A DNA stretch of 56,923 bases, from assembly GCA_031081715.1 (NCBI GenBank), contig JAVHMA010000022.1, positions 1 through 56,923 on the forward strand, read 5' to 3'. Numbering within the stretch: the first letter of the stretch is position 1; the number at the start of each line of letters is the position of its first letter. The notes under the pieces are model-generated. The model was not told where the DNA came from. It was given only the letters and a program-made list of their open reading frames with translations, and did not search any database. Origin of the DNA: Armatimonadota bacterium (GTDB taxonomy: Bacteria; Sysuimicrobiota; Sysuimicrobiia; Sysuimicrobiales; Humicultoraceae). Position numbers and translations under genes: made by a program. Of the stretch, positions 50,344 to 56,923 are shown piece by piece.

Positions 50344-51453
50344 CTACGCGCGGGCCAGCCTGACGGCTTCCCGCGCCGCGGGCTCGGGCTCGACGTACGC
50401 GTGGATCTTCGCCGCCTCCAGGATCGCGCGGCCCTCGGCCTCGTTGGTGCCGGTCAGGCGCACCACCATCGGCACCCTCGGCGGCTGCGCGGCGATCGCC
50501 CGGGCGATGTCGTCGCAGCGAGTGATGCCCCCAAAGATGTTGATGAAGAGCGCCCTCACCCCCGGCTTGCGGAGCACGATCTCCATCGCCTGCGCCATGT
50601 TCTCCGTGGTCGCCCCGCCCCCGACGTCGAGGAAGTTCGCCGGCCGCCCCCCGAAGTGGGCGATCATGTCCAGCGTGGACATCACCAGGCCGGCCCCGTT
50701 GCCGATGATCGCGACGTCGCCGTCCAGCTCGACGTAGGATAGGTCGGCCGCCCTGGCGGCGGCCTCGAGCGCGGTGAGCTCCTCGTTGCGCGGCAGGCCC
50801 TCGTGCCGGAACGTGGCGTTGTCGTCGATGATGAGCTTGGCGTCGATGGCGAGCAGCGTCCCGTCGCCGGCCGCCGCCGCCAGCGGGTTGATCTCGGCCA
50901 GCTCGGCGTCCATCTCCGCGCACAGGCGCGCCAGCGCGCTGGCGATGCCCGCGAACTGGAGCAGCGCCTTCCCCCCAAACCCCAGCCGCTTTGCGATCCC
51001 GCGCCCGTGGAACGGCTGGAAGCCCGTACACGGATCGACGTGAAGCTTGACGATCTTCTCGGGCGCCGTGCGCGCGACGTCCTCGATATCGATCCCACCG
51101 GCGGCCGACGCGACGCACACGAGCCGCCGGGCGGCGCGGTCCACGGTGAAGGCCAGGTAGTACTCGACGCCGATGTCGGCCGCCTGCACGACCAGCAGGC
51201 GACGCACGCGCTCGCCCTTGATGTCCATGCCCAGGATCTGGGCGGCCTTGGCCTTCGCTTCGACCGGATCGGCCGCGAGCTTGATGCCGCCGGCCTTGCC
51301 GCGGCCGCCGACGAGGACCTGCGCCTTGAGGACCACGGGGTAGGGGATCTCCAGACGGTCGATCTCCTCGGGCCGCTCGATGACCACGCCTGGCTGGACG
51401 GGAATGCCGTAACGCGCGAAGATCTCCTTGGCCTGGAACTCGTGGAGTTTCAT
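50344..51453 (-). CDS. sucC: Succinate-CoA ligase subunit beta
   Basis: A 369-residue ATP-grasp subunit, slightly shorter than the usual 385-390. Landmarks: KLHEFQAKEIFARYGIPVQP, VLKAQVLVGGRGKAGGIKLA, AEINPLAAAAGDGTLLAIDA, IGNGAGLVMSTLDMIAHFGG, NIFGGITRCDDIARAI and RLTGTNEAEGRAIL. These include the subunit interface and phosphate loop. It combines with SucD and lies 70 bases after mdh; mdh-sucC-sucD may be one transcript. Confidence 0.95.
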   Translation of the reverse strand: MKLHEFQAKEIFARYGIPVQPGVVIERPEEIDRLEIPYPVVLKAQVLVGGRGKAGGIKLAADPVEAKAKAAQILGMDIKGERVRRLLVVQAADIGVEYYLAFTVDRAARRLVCVASAAGGIDIEDVARTAPEKIVKLHVDPCTGFQPFHGRGIAKRLGFGGKALLQFAGIASALARLCAEMDAELAEINPLAAAAGDGTLLAIDAKLIIDDNATFRHEGLPRNEELTALEAAARAADLSYVELDGDVAIIGNGAGLVMSTLDMIAHFGGRPANFLDVGGGATTENMAQAMEIVLRKPGVRALFINIFGGITRCDDIARAIAAQPPRVPMVVRLTGTNEAEGRAILEAAKIHAYVEPEPAAREAVRLARA

Positions 51454-51523
51454 GCATCACTCCTCGGTGTGAGACGGTATGCCTGCCCTTGGGGCGCATG
51501 GCCGCGGGCAGGAGGCGTGGTGG

Positions 51524-52456
51524 CTAGAGTTTCAGCGCCGGCAGCATCTCGCGGACCGCGGCCACCGACGCGGCGAACGCCGCCTGCTCCGAGGCGTCCA
51601 GCGGGATCTCGATGATCCGCTCCAAGCCGCCCGCCCCGAGCACCGCCGGCACGCCCACGCAGACGTCGCGTTCGCCGTACTCGCCCTCGAGGTAGACGCA
51701 GGTGGGGATGACGCGCTTCTTGTCCTTGAGGATGGCCTCGACCATCTCGCACAGCGCTGCGCCGGCCGCGGTGAACCCGCTCGCCTTCATCAGCTCGGTG
51801 ATCTCGGCCCCGCCCCGGCGGGTGCGCGCCACGACGGCGTCGAGCCGCTCCTGCGACAGGAAGTGGGAGACCGGGATGCCCCGCACCGTCGCCAACCGCG
51901 GCAGCGGGACCATGTCCTTGTCGGTGTGCGCGCCGATCACCAGCCCGTGCACGTCCTCGACCGAGAGGCCCAGCTCCATCGCCAGGAACGTGCGGAACCG
52001 GGTCGAGTCGAGGGCCCCGGACTGGCCGATGACGCGCGCGCGCGGCAACCCGGCAACGCGGTAGGCCAGGTAGGTCATGGCATCCAGGGGGTTGGTGAGC
52101 ATCAGCAGGATGGCGCGCGGAGACGCCCGGACCACCTCGGCCACGACCGCGCGCACGATCCCGGCGTTGGTGTCAATGAGCTGCTCGCGGGTCATGCCCG
52201 GCTTCCGGGCGATGCCGGCGGTGACGATGACGACATCCGAGTCGGCGGTCGCGGCGTAGTCGTTGCTGCCGGCCAGCCGCACGTCGAAGCCCGCGATCGG
52301 GCCGGCCTGCAGGATGTCGAGGGCCTTGCCCTGCGGCAGCCCCTCGATGATGTCGGTCAGCACCACGTCGGCGAGCTCGAGACTGGCGATCCAGTGCGCG
52401 GCGGCCGTACCGACGGTACCGGCGCCGATAATCGACACCTTCGGGCGCGTGGGCAT
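51524..52456 (-). CDS. mdh: Malate dehydrogenase (LDH-like) with an altered catalytic loop
   Basis: A 310-residue NAD-dependent enzyme interconverting malate and oxaloacetate. The Rossmann start is VSIIGAGTVGTAAAHW, with an Asp (LTDIIEG) for NAD. Substrate arginines Arg84 and Arg90 (ARKPGMTRE) give malate rather than lactate specificity. The catalytic histidine is His177, but its loop reads GAHTDKDMVPLPR instead of the usual G-G-H-G-D-x-M-V-P: Thr replaces the Gly after His, and one residue is inserted before Met. The rest aligns closely with Chloroflexus-type MDH, so it is probably active. It has its own promoter and is divergent from sdh. Confidence 0.93.
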   Translation of the reverse strand: MPTRPKVSIIGAGTVGTAAAHWIASLELADVVLTDIIEGLPQGKALDILQAGPIAGFDVRLAGSNDYAATADSDVVIVTAGIARKPGMTREQLIDTNAGIVRAVVAEVVRASPRAILLMLTNPLDAMTYLAYRVAGLPRARVIGQSGALDSTRFRTFLAMELGLSVEDVHGLVIGAHTDKDMVPLPRLATVRGIPVSHFLSQERLDAVVARTRRGGAEITELMKASGFTAAGAALCEMVEAILKDKKRVIPTCVYLEGEYGERDVCVGVPAVLGAGGLERIIEIPLDASEQAAFAASVAAVREMLPALKL

Positions 52457-52500
52457 ATCCGGTCCTCTCTGCCGGGGAATGCGGGACGTCGTCCGAGACC

Positions 52501-52529
52501 ACTCTAGCGTAGCCCCTGTGAGCGTTCAA
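52501..52529 (-). promoter_or_regulatory. Promoter of mdh (and probably sucCD)
   Basis: On the minus strand TTGAAC (complement of 52524-52529) and TAGAGT (complement of 52501-52506) are spaced by 17 bases. Transcription would begin near 52494, with a leader of about 38 bases before the ATG at 52456. No equally good promoter is seen for the divergent sdh operon in the remaining 100 bases. Confidence 0.45.
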
Positions 52530-52626
52530 GGACGGGTCGTGGCGACCTCCGGGAACAGGAGCGGCGCGCGCGCACACCGAAATCCGACACCGGGAGAAGC
52601 GCGAGATACCCGTCGGGAGGTCTCCA

Positions 52627-52983
52627 GTGTACCGCGGCCATCCGGGCATGTTGGCCTGGGTCTTGCACCGCATCACCGGTCTGGCAGTGCTCCTCTTCCT
52701 GTTCGCCCACATCGTCGAGACCTCGATGATCCTGGTCAGCCCCGAGGCGTACAACAAGGCGATCGAGCTCTACCGGCAACCGTGGTTCAAGCCGCTGGAG
52801 TTCCTGCTCGTCGCCGCGGTGCTCTTCCATGCGGGCAACGGCCTCATGGTGATGATCATCGACTTCATCCCCACGCCGTCGCGGACGTACCGACGCATGT
52901 TCTGGATCGGTGCCGGGGTCTACGCCGTGCTGCTCGTCCCGGTGGCGTACTTCATGCTCGGCGGCCTGGTGGGGCTGCGATGA
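52627..52983 (+). CDS. sdhC: Succinate dehydrogenase cytochrome b subunit SdhC
   Basis: A 118-residue three-helix membrane anchor. LAWVLHRITGLAVLLFLFAH is the SdhC signature (Ser/Arg quinone-site region is HRITG), and the histidines in LFAHIVETS and AAVLFHAGNGL are candidate heme b ligands. It starts at a GTG with GGGAGG 7 bases upstream and overlaps sdhD by 4 bases. It anchors SdhAB and reduces quinone. Confidence 0.92.
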   Translation: MYRGHPGMLAWVLHRITGLAVLLFLFAHIVETSMILVSPEAYNKAIELYRQPWFKPLEFLLVAAVLFHAGNGLMVMIIDFIPTPSRTYRRMFWIGAGVYAVLLVPVAYFMLGGLVGLR

Positions 52984-53372
52984 GGGCGGTGCGCCCCGGC
53001 TACCGCGAACGGCCGTCGGGCGGGGTGCCGCTCTTCCTGTGGTTCTACATGCGGGTCTCGGCAATCGGCATGATCGGGCTGGTCATCGGCCACCTCTACA
53101 TCATGCACATCCTCAACTCGACCGACACGATCGACTTCGCGTTCGTCGCCGAGCGGTTCCGGGGCCCGCTGTGGCGCACCTACGACCTGGTCATCCTGAT
53201 CTTCGCGCTGTCGCACGGGCTGGTGGGCCTGCGCGGCATCTTCGACGACTACATCCACCACCGCGGCTGGCGCGTGGCCGCGGAGGTCGCGATGTGGGTG
53301 GTCGGGGTCGTGTTCCTGGCGTTCGGGGCGCTGGTCCTGTTCACGTTCCAGCCCCCGGCCGCGGGACGGTGA
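52980..53372 (+). CDS. sdhD: Succinate dehydrogenase membrane anchor subunit SdhD
   Basis: A 130-residue second anchor with three helices (FLWFYMRVSAIGMIGLVIGH, YDLVILIFALSHGLVGLRGI, MWVVGVVFLAFGALVLFTF). Histidines in IGHLYIMH and ALSHGLVG are candidate heme b ligands, and RGIFDDYIHHRGWR follows the second helix, as is typical. The ATG overlaps the sdhC stop (ATGA). The frame is open upstream, but only as a shadow. Confidence 0.9.
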   Translation: MRAVRPGYRERPSGGVPLFLWFYMRVSAIGMIGLVIGHLYIMHILNSTDTIDFAFVAERFRGPLWRTYDLVILIFALSHGLVGLRGIFDDYIHHRGWRVAAEVAMWVVGVVFLAFGALVLFTFQPPAAGR

Positions 53373-53421
53373 CCCCCGCCGCCGCGCCGCGCCCCGCCCC
53401 CGCCGGCGAGGAGGCCCGACC

Positions 53422-54843
53422 GTGAAGTCCGTGGAGTCCGTCCGGACCGAGAAGGACTCGCTGGGTCCGATGGAGGTGCCGGCCGATGCGTACTACGGCG
53501 CGTCGACCGCCCGCGCCATCGGCAACTTCCCCATCAGCAAGGAGCGGTTCCCCCGCGCCTTCATCCGCGCGCTGGGCCTGATCAAGGCCGCGGCCGCCGA
53601 GGTGAACGCCGAGCTCGGCCTGCTCGACCGCCGGCGCGCCGATGCGATCATCGCGGCCGCCGGCGAGGTCGCCGCGGGCGCGCTGGACGCCCACTTTCCG
53701 CTGGACATCTACCAAACCGGCTCGGGCACCTCCACGAACATGAACGCGAACGAGGTGATCGCAAACCGGGCCGACGAGCTGTTGGGCGCCGCCCGAGGCT
53801 CCAAGATCGTGCACCCCAACGACCATGTGAACCTCTGCCAGTCGAGCAACGACGTGATCCCCACTGCGATCCACCTGGCGGCGTTGCTCGTCATCGCCGA
53901 GGACCTGCGCCCGGCGCTGGTCGAGCTGGAGGCCGAGCTGCGCGCCAAGGCCCGGGCCTGGTGGGGGATCATCAAGACGGGTCGCACGCACCTGATGGAT
54001 GCCACCCCGGTGCGGCTGGGCCAGGAGGTCGGGGGCTACGCCGACCAGGTGGCCGGGACGCTGCGCCGGCTGGCCTACGCGGAGCAGGAGCTGGGCGAGG
54101 TCGCGCTCGGCGGGACCGCGGTCGGTTCGGGCATCAACGCCCACCCCGAGTTCGCGGCACGGGTGTGTGCGAAGCTCTCCGAGCGGACGGGCGTGAAGGT
54201 GTGGGAGACGCCGGCGCACTTCCAGGCGCAGGCGTGCCTGGACGCGGTGACCTTCACCTCCGGCGTGCTGCGGACCTACGCCACCTCCCTGCACAAGATC
54301 GCCAACGACATCCGGTGGATGGGATCCGGGCCGCGCGCGGGCCTGGCGGAGCTGCTGCTGCCTGCCGTGCAGCCGGGGTCGTCGATCATGCCGGGCAAGG
54401 TGAACCCGGTGATCGCGGAGTCGGTCATCCAGGCCTGCGCGCAGGTGATCGGTAACGACGTCGTGGTGGCACTGGGGAACGAGGGCGGCAACTTCGAGCT
54501 CAACACGATGATGCCGGTGATGGCCCACAACCTGCTGAACGCGATCTCGCTGCTCGCCGCGGTCTCGCGCAACTTCGCGCGGCAGTGCGTCCGTGGCCTG
54601 GAGGCCACCTCGCGCGGGCCCGAGTCGGTCGAGCGAGGATTGATGCTGGCCACGGCGCTCGCCCCGGCCATCGGCTACGACGCGGCGGCGGAGATCGCCA
54701 AGGAGGCGGCGAAGACGGGGCAGAGCATCCGCGAGGTCGCGCTGGCCAGGGGGGTGCTCTCCGCGGAGCGGCTGGCGGAGCTGCTTGACCCCGAGTCGAT
54801 GACCGCCCCGGGCGTGCGCGGCATCCCCGGCGGCGGCCTGTGA
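53422..54843 (+). CDS. fumC: Class II fumarate hydratase
   Basis: A 473-residue enzyme hydrating fumarate to malate. It has the superfamily segments GSGTSTNMNANEVIANRADE, the His-containing GRTHLMDATPVRLGQEVGGY and the signature loop GSSIMPGKVNPVIAESV near residues 318-335. The family is shared with aspartase, but the overall sequence and its place among succinate dehydrogenase genes favour fumarase. It begins at a GTG with GAGGAGG upstream and lies between sdhD and sdhA, an uncommon location that would give equal expression with the complex making its substrate. Confidence 0.94.
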   Translation: MKSVESVRTEKDSLGPMEVPADAYYGASTARAIGNFPISKERFPRAFIRALGLIKAAAAEVNAELGLLDRRRADAIIAAAGEVAAGALDAHFPLDIYQTGSGTSTNMNANEVIANRADELLGAARGSKIVHPNDHVNLCQSSNDVIPTAIHLAALLVIAEDLRPALVELEAELRAKARAWWGIIKTGRTHLMDATPVRLGQEVGGYADQVAGTLRRLAYAEQELGEVALGGTAVGSGINAHPEFAARVCAKLSERTGVKVWETPAHFQAQACLDAVTFTSGVLRTYATSLHKIANDIRWMGSGPRAGLAELLLPAVQPGSSIMPGKVNPVIAESVIQACAQVIGNDVVVALGNEGGNFELNTMMPVMAHNLLNAISLLAAVSRNFARQCVRGLEATSRGPESVERGLMLATALAPAIGYDAAAEIAKEAAKTGQSIREVALARGVLSAERLAELLDPESMTAPGVRGIPGGGL

Positions 54844-54859
54844 GGAGCGCGCGAGAGGC

Positions 54860-56593
54860 ATGATCACCCACACCTACGACGCGGTCATCGTCGGCGCGGG
54901 CGGCGCCGGTCTGCGGGCCGCGATTGAGCTCGCCGGCCACAAGGTGGCCGTCATCACGAAGCTCTACCCCACCCGCTCGCACACCGGCACGGCGCAGGGC
55001 GGCATCGCCGCGCCGCTCGGCAACATGGAGGAGGACCACTGGGAGTGGTACATGTTCGACACGGTGAAGGGCGGCGACTACCTGGTGGACCAGGACGCGG
55101 CTGAGGTCATGTGCCGCGAGTCGGTGGAGATCGTCTACGAGCTGGAGCACTGGGGTCTGCCCTTCGATCGCACGCCCGACGGCAAGATCGCGCAGCGCCG
55201 CTTCGGCGGGCACACCCACCACTTCGGCCAGGGCCCGGTGATGCGCGCGTGCCACTCGGCGGACCGCACCGGGCACATGATCCTCCAGACGCTCTACCAG
55301 CAGTGCATCAAGCACGACGTCACATTCTTCAACGAGTTCCAGGTCCTCGATCTCCTCGTCGAGGATGGCGCCTGTGCCGGGGTGGTCGCCTACCACATCG
55401 ACAGCGGCGAGCTCCACACGTTTCACGCGAAGGCGGTCCTGCTGGCCGTGGGCGGGTTCGGACGCATCTACAAGGTCACCAGCAACGCCCACGCGCTCAC
55501 CGGCGAGGGCGTCGCGGCCGCGTGGCGACGTGGCCTGCCGCTGATGGACATGGAGTTTTTCCAGTTCCACCCGACCGGCATCTACAAGCTGGGCATCCTG
55601 CTCTCCGAGGCGGCGCGCGGCGAGGGCGCGGTCTTCCTCAACGACCGCGGCGAGCGCTTCATGGAACGCTACTCCCCCACGCTCAAGGACCTGGCGCCGC
55701 GCGACATCTGCTCCCGGTGCATCTATCAGGAGATCCGCGAGGGCCGCGGCATCGGCGGGAAGGACTACGTCTACCTGGACTTCCGGCACCTCGGGCCCGA
55801 GGTCCTCGAGAAGAAGCTACCCGACATCACCGAGTTCGTGCGGGTCTACCAGGGGCTGGACCCCGCCCGGGAACCCGTGCCGATCCAGCCCACCGCTCAC
55901 TACGCCATGGGCGGCGTGCCCACCACCGTGGACGCCGAGGTGATCGCCGACGAGCGCAACACGCCGGTCCGGGGGCTCTACGCCGCGGGCGAGTGCGCAT
56001 GCGTCTCGGTGCACGGCGCCAACCGGCTGGGCACCAACTCGTTGATGGACATCCTGGTCTTCGGCCGCCGGGCGGGCCGGCACATGGCGCAGACCATCGC
56101 CGCGGCGGGCCGCGTCCCGGCGCTGGTCGGACACAACCCCGACTCGGAGGTGCGCGAGCGCATCGAGCGGCTGCTGGCGCGGACGGCGGGCGAGCCGGCC
56201 GCGGCCGTGCGCGCCGACCTCCAGACGATGATGATGGAGAAGGTGGGCGTCTTTCGCACCGCCGGTGGGCTCGAGGAGGCGGCCGCCGAGCTGCGGGCGC
56301 TCCGCGAGCGCTACGCCCGCGTCAAGATCGACGATCACGGCCGCCGCTTCAACACCGATCTGCTCGAGGCCCTCGAGCTCGGGGCGCTGCTCGACCTGGC
56401 CGAGGCCACCATCGCCTCCTGCCTGCACCGCACCGAGAGCCGCGGCGGGCACTTCCGCGAGGACTACCCGGCGCGCGACGACGCCAACTGGCTCAAGCAC
56501 GCCCTCATCTATCGCCGCGAGGACGGCCGGCACGAGTTCCGCCACAAGCCGGTGGTCATCACGCGATTCCAGCCCCAGGAGAGGACGTACTAG
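54860..56593 (+). CDS. sdhA: Succinate dehydrogenase flavoprotein subunit
   Basis: A 577-residue subunit that oxidises succinate to fumarate with covalent FAD. The FAD-binding start is AVIVGAGGAGLRAAIELA; the FAD-linked His41 is in PTRSHTGTAQGG. Active-site residues lie in FQFHPTGIYKLGILLSEAARGEGA (given as positions about 234-257; His and Arg are key) and QPTAHYAMGGVPT, and HGANRLGTNSLMD closes the fold. Length is normal for the SdhABCD type. It is 16 bases downstream of fumC and 2 bases upstream of sdhB. Confidence 0.97.
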   Translation: MITHTYDAVIVGAGGAGLRAAIELAGHKVAVITKLYPTRSHTGTAQGGIAAPLGNMEEDHWEWYMFDTVKGGDYLVDQDAAEVMCRESVEIVYELEHWGLPFDRTPDGKIAQRRFGGHTHHFGQGPVMRACHSADRTGHMILQTLYQQCIKHDVTFFNEFQVLDLLVEDGACAGVVAYHIDSGELHTFHAKAVLLAVGGFGRIYKVTSNAHALTGEGVAAAWRRGLPLMDMEFFQFHPTGIYKLGILLSEAARGEGAVFLNDRGERFMERYSPTLKDLAPRDICSRCIYQEIREGRGIGGKDYVYLDFRHLGPEVLEKKLPDITEFVRVYQGLDPAREPVPIQPTAHYAMGGVPTTVDAEVIADERNTPVRGLYAAGECACVSVHGANRLGTNSLMDILVFGRRAGRHMAQTIAAAGRVPALVGHNPDSEVRERIERLLARTAGEPAAAVRADLQTMMMEKVGVFRTAGGLEEAAAELRALRERYARVKIDDHGRRFNTDLLEALELGALLDLAEATIASCLHRTESRGGHFREDYPARDDANWLKHALIYRREDGRHEFRHKPVVITRFQPQERTY

Positions 56594-56595
56594 GG

Positions 56596-56923
56596 ATGGC
56601 GACGCGATTCCGGGTCAAGCGGTTCAACCCCGAGCGGGACCAGGCGCCGCACTGGGAGACCTACGACGTGCCGGCCGAGCCGACCGACCGCGTGCTGGAC
56701 GGCCTGCACTACATCAAGTGGTACCTGGACGGGACGCTGGCGCTGCGACGGTCGTGCGCGCACGGCATCTGCGGCTCGGATGCGATGCTGATCAACGGCC
56801 GCAACCAGCTCGCCTGCAAGGTGCTGGTCAAGGACGCGGGCGAGGTGATCAGCGTGGAGCCGATCCGCGGCATGCGGGTCATCAAGGACCTGGTCGTGGA
56901 CATGGAGCCGTTCTTCGACAAGT
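56596..56923 (+). CDS. sdhB: Succinate dehydrogenase iron-sulfur subunit (3' truncated by the window)
   Basis: The first 109 residues are present: FRVKRFNPERDQAPHWETYD, then RVLDGLHYIKWYLDGTLALR, and the [2Fe-2S] plant-type ferredoxin motif SCAHGICGSDAMLINGRNQL followed by AC. The C-terminal domain with the [4Fe-4S] and [3Fe-4S] clusters lies beyond the window. It passes electrons from SdhA to the membrane quinone. The ATG follows the sdhA stop by 2 bases, so the two are coupled. Confidence 0.94.
   Translation, partial: MATRFRVKRFNPERDQAPHWETYDVPAEPTDRVLDGLHYIKWYLDGTLALRRSCAHGICGSDAMLINGRNQLACKVLVKDAGEVISVEPIRGMRVIKDLVVDMEPFFDK

Overview
The window is very GC-rich chromosomal DNA from a bacterium, with densely packed genes and frequent ATGA-type start/stop overlaps. 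Its hallmarks are a nine-gene V/A-type ATPase in Thermus-like order (G-I-K-E-C-F-A-B-D), the glycolytic run gap-pgk-tpiA linked to secG, a rapZ-yvcK pair, an LDH-like malate dehydrogenase next to sucCD, and a four-subunit succinate dehydrogenase. This suggests an aerobic, probably monoderm, deep-branching Terrabacteria lineage such as a CSP1-3/Sysuimicrobiota-, Deinococcota- or Chloroflexota-like organism. That placement is an inference from gene content, not from a phylogeny.

Layout. 1-4.5 kb: the 3' part of a coenzyme-B12 acyl-CoA mutase whose pocket residues are of the isobutyryl-CoA mutase type, a VapBC toxin-antitoxin pair with a promoter placed for leaderless transcription, a secreted protein broken by one in-frame TAG, and a PaaK/CapK-like adenylating enzyme. 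4.5-6.3 kb: a membrane-fused sulfite-oxidase-type molybdoenzyme with an internal twin-arginine motif. 6.4-13.4 kb: an uptake/catabolic operon behind a near-consensus promoter (an M20-like protein lacking its catalytic glutamates, an aldo/keto reductase, a polar amino-acid-type ABC transporter, a phosphotriesterase-like hydrolase, a GntR/FCD regulator and a DUF3830 protein). 13.4-16.1 kb, minus strand: radical SAM, cupin, RidA and creatininase-family genes. 16.2-23.1 kb: an AidB-like acyl-CoA dehydrogenase, an SQR-like flavoprotein, two tandem deacylase paralogues, an AAA+/DUF4143 ATPase behind a palindrome, and tRNA-Leu(GAG).

23.3-46.6 kb is one almost gap-free minus-strand block of energy metabolism. 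It reads, in transcription order, nuoAHJKLMN, the V/A-ATPase, DUF881 and DUF1290 proteins, gap, pgk, tpiA, a circularly permuted ATP-grasp protein, a GCS2-family ligase, and secG. The nuo genes encode only the membrane arm; nuoB, C, D and I and the NADH module are absent here. The ATPase operon has its own promoter followed by a strong hairpin inside the leader, and a 17-bp perfect hairpin separates gap from pgk.

46.8-56.9 kb: yvcK, rapZ and a small holin-like membrane protein, then sucD, sucC and mdh (minus strand) and a divergent sdhC-sdhD-fumC-sdhA-sdhB operon (plus strand, sdhB cut by the window edge). Together these encode the TCA steps from succinyl-CoA to oxaloacetate, feed electrons to the respiratory chain, and sit beside the ion-pumping machinery. 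The observations most worth following up are the uncharacterised 6.4-13.4 kb operon with its catalytically altered M20 protein, the ICM-type mutase, the leader hairpin of the ATPase operon, the orphan nuo membrane arm, and the ATP-grasp/GCS2 pair in the glycolytic operon.
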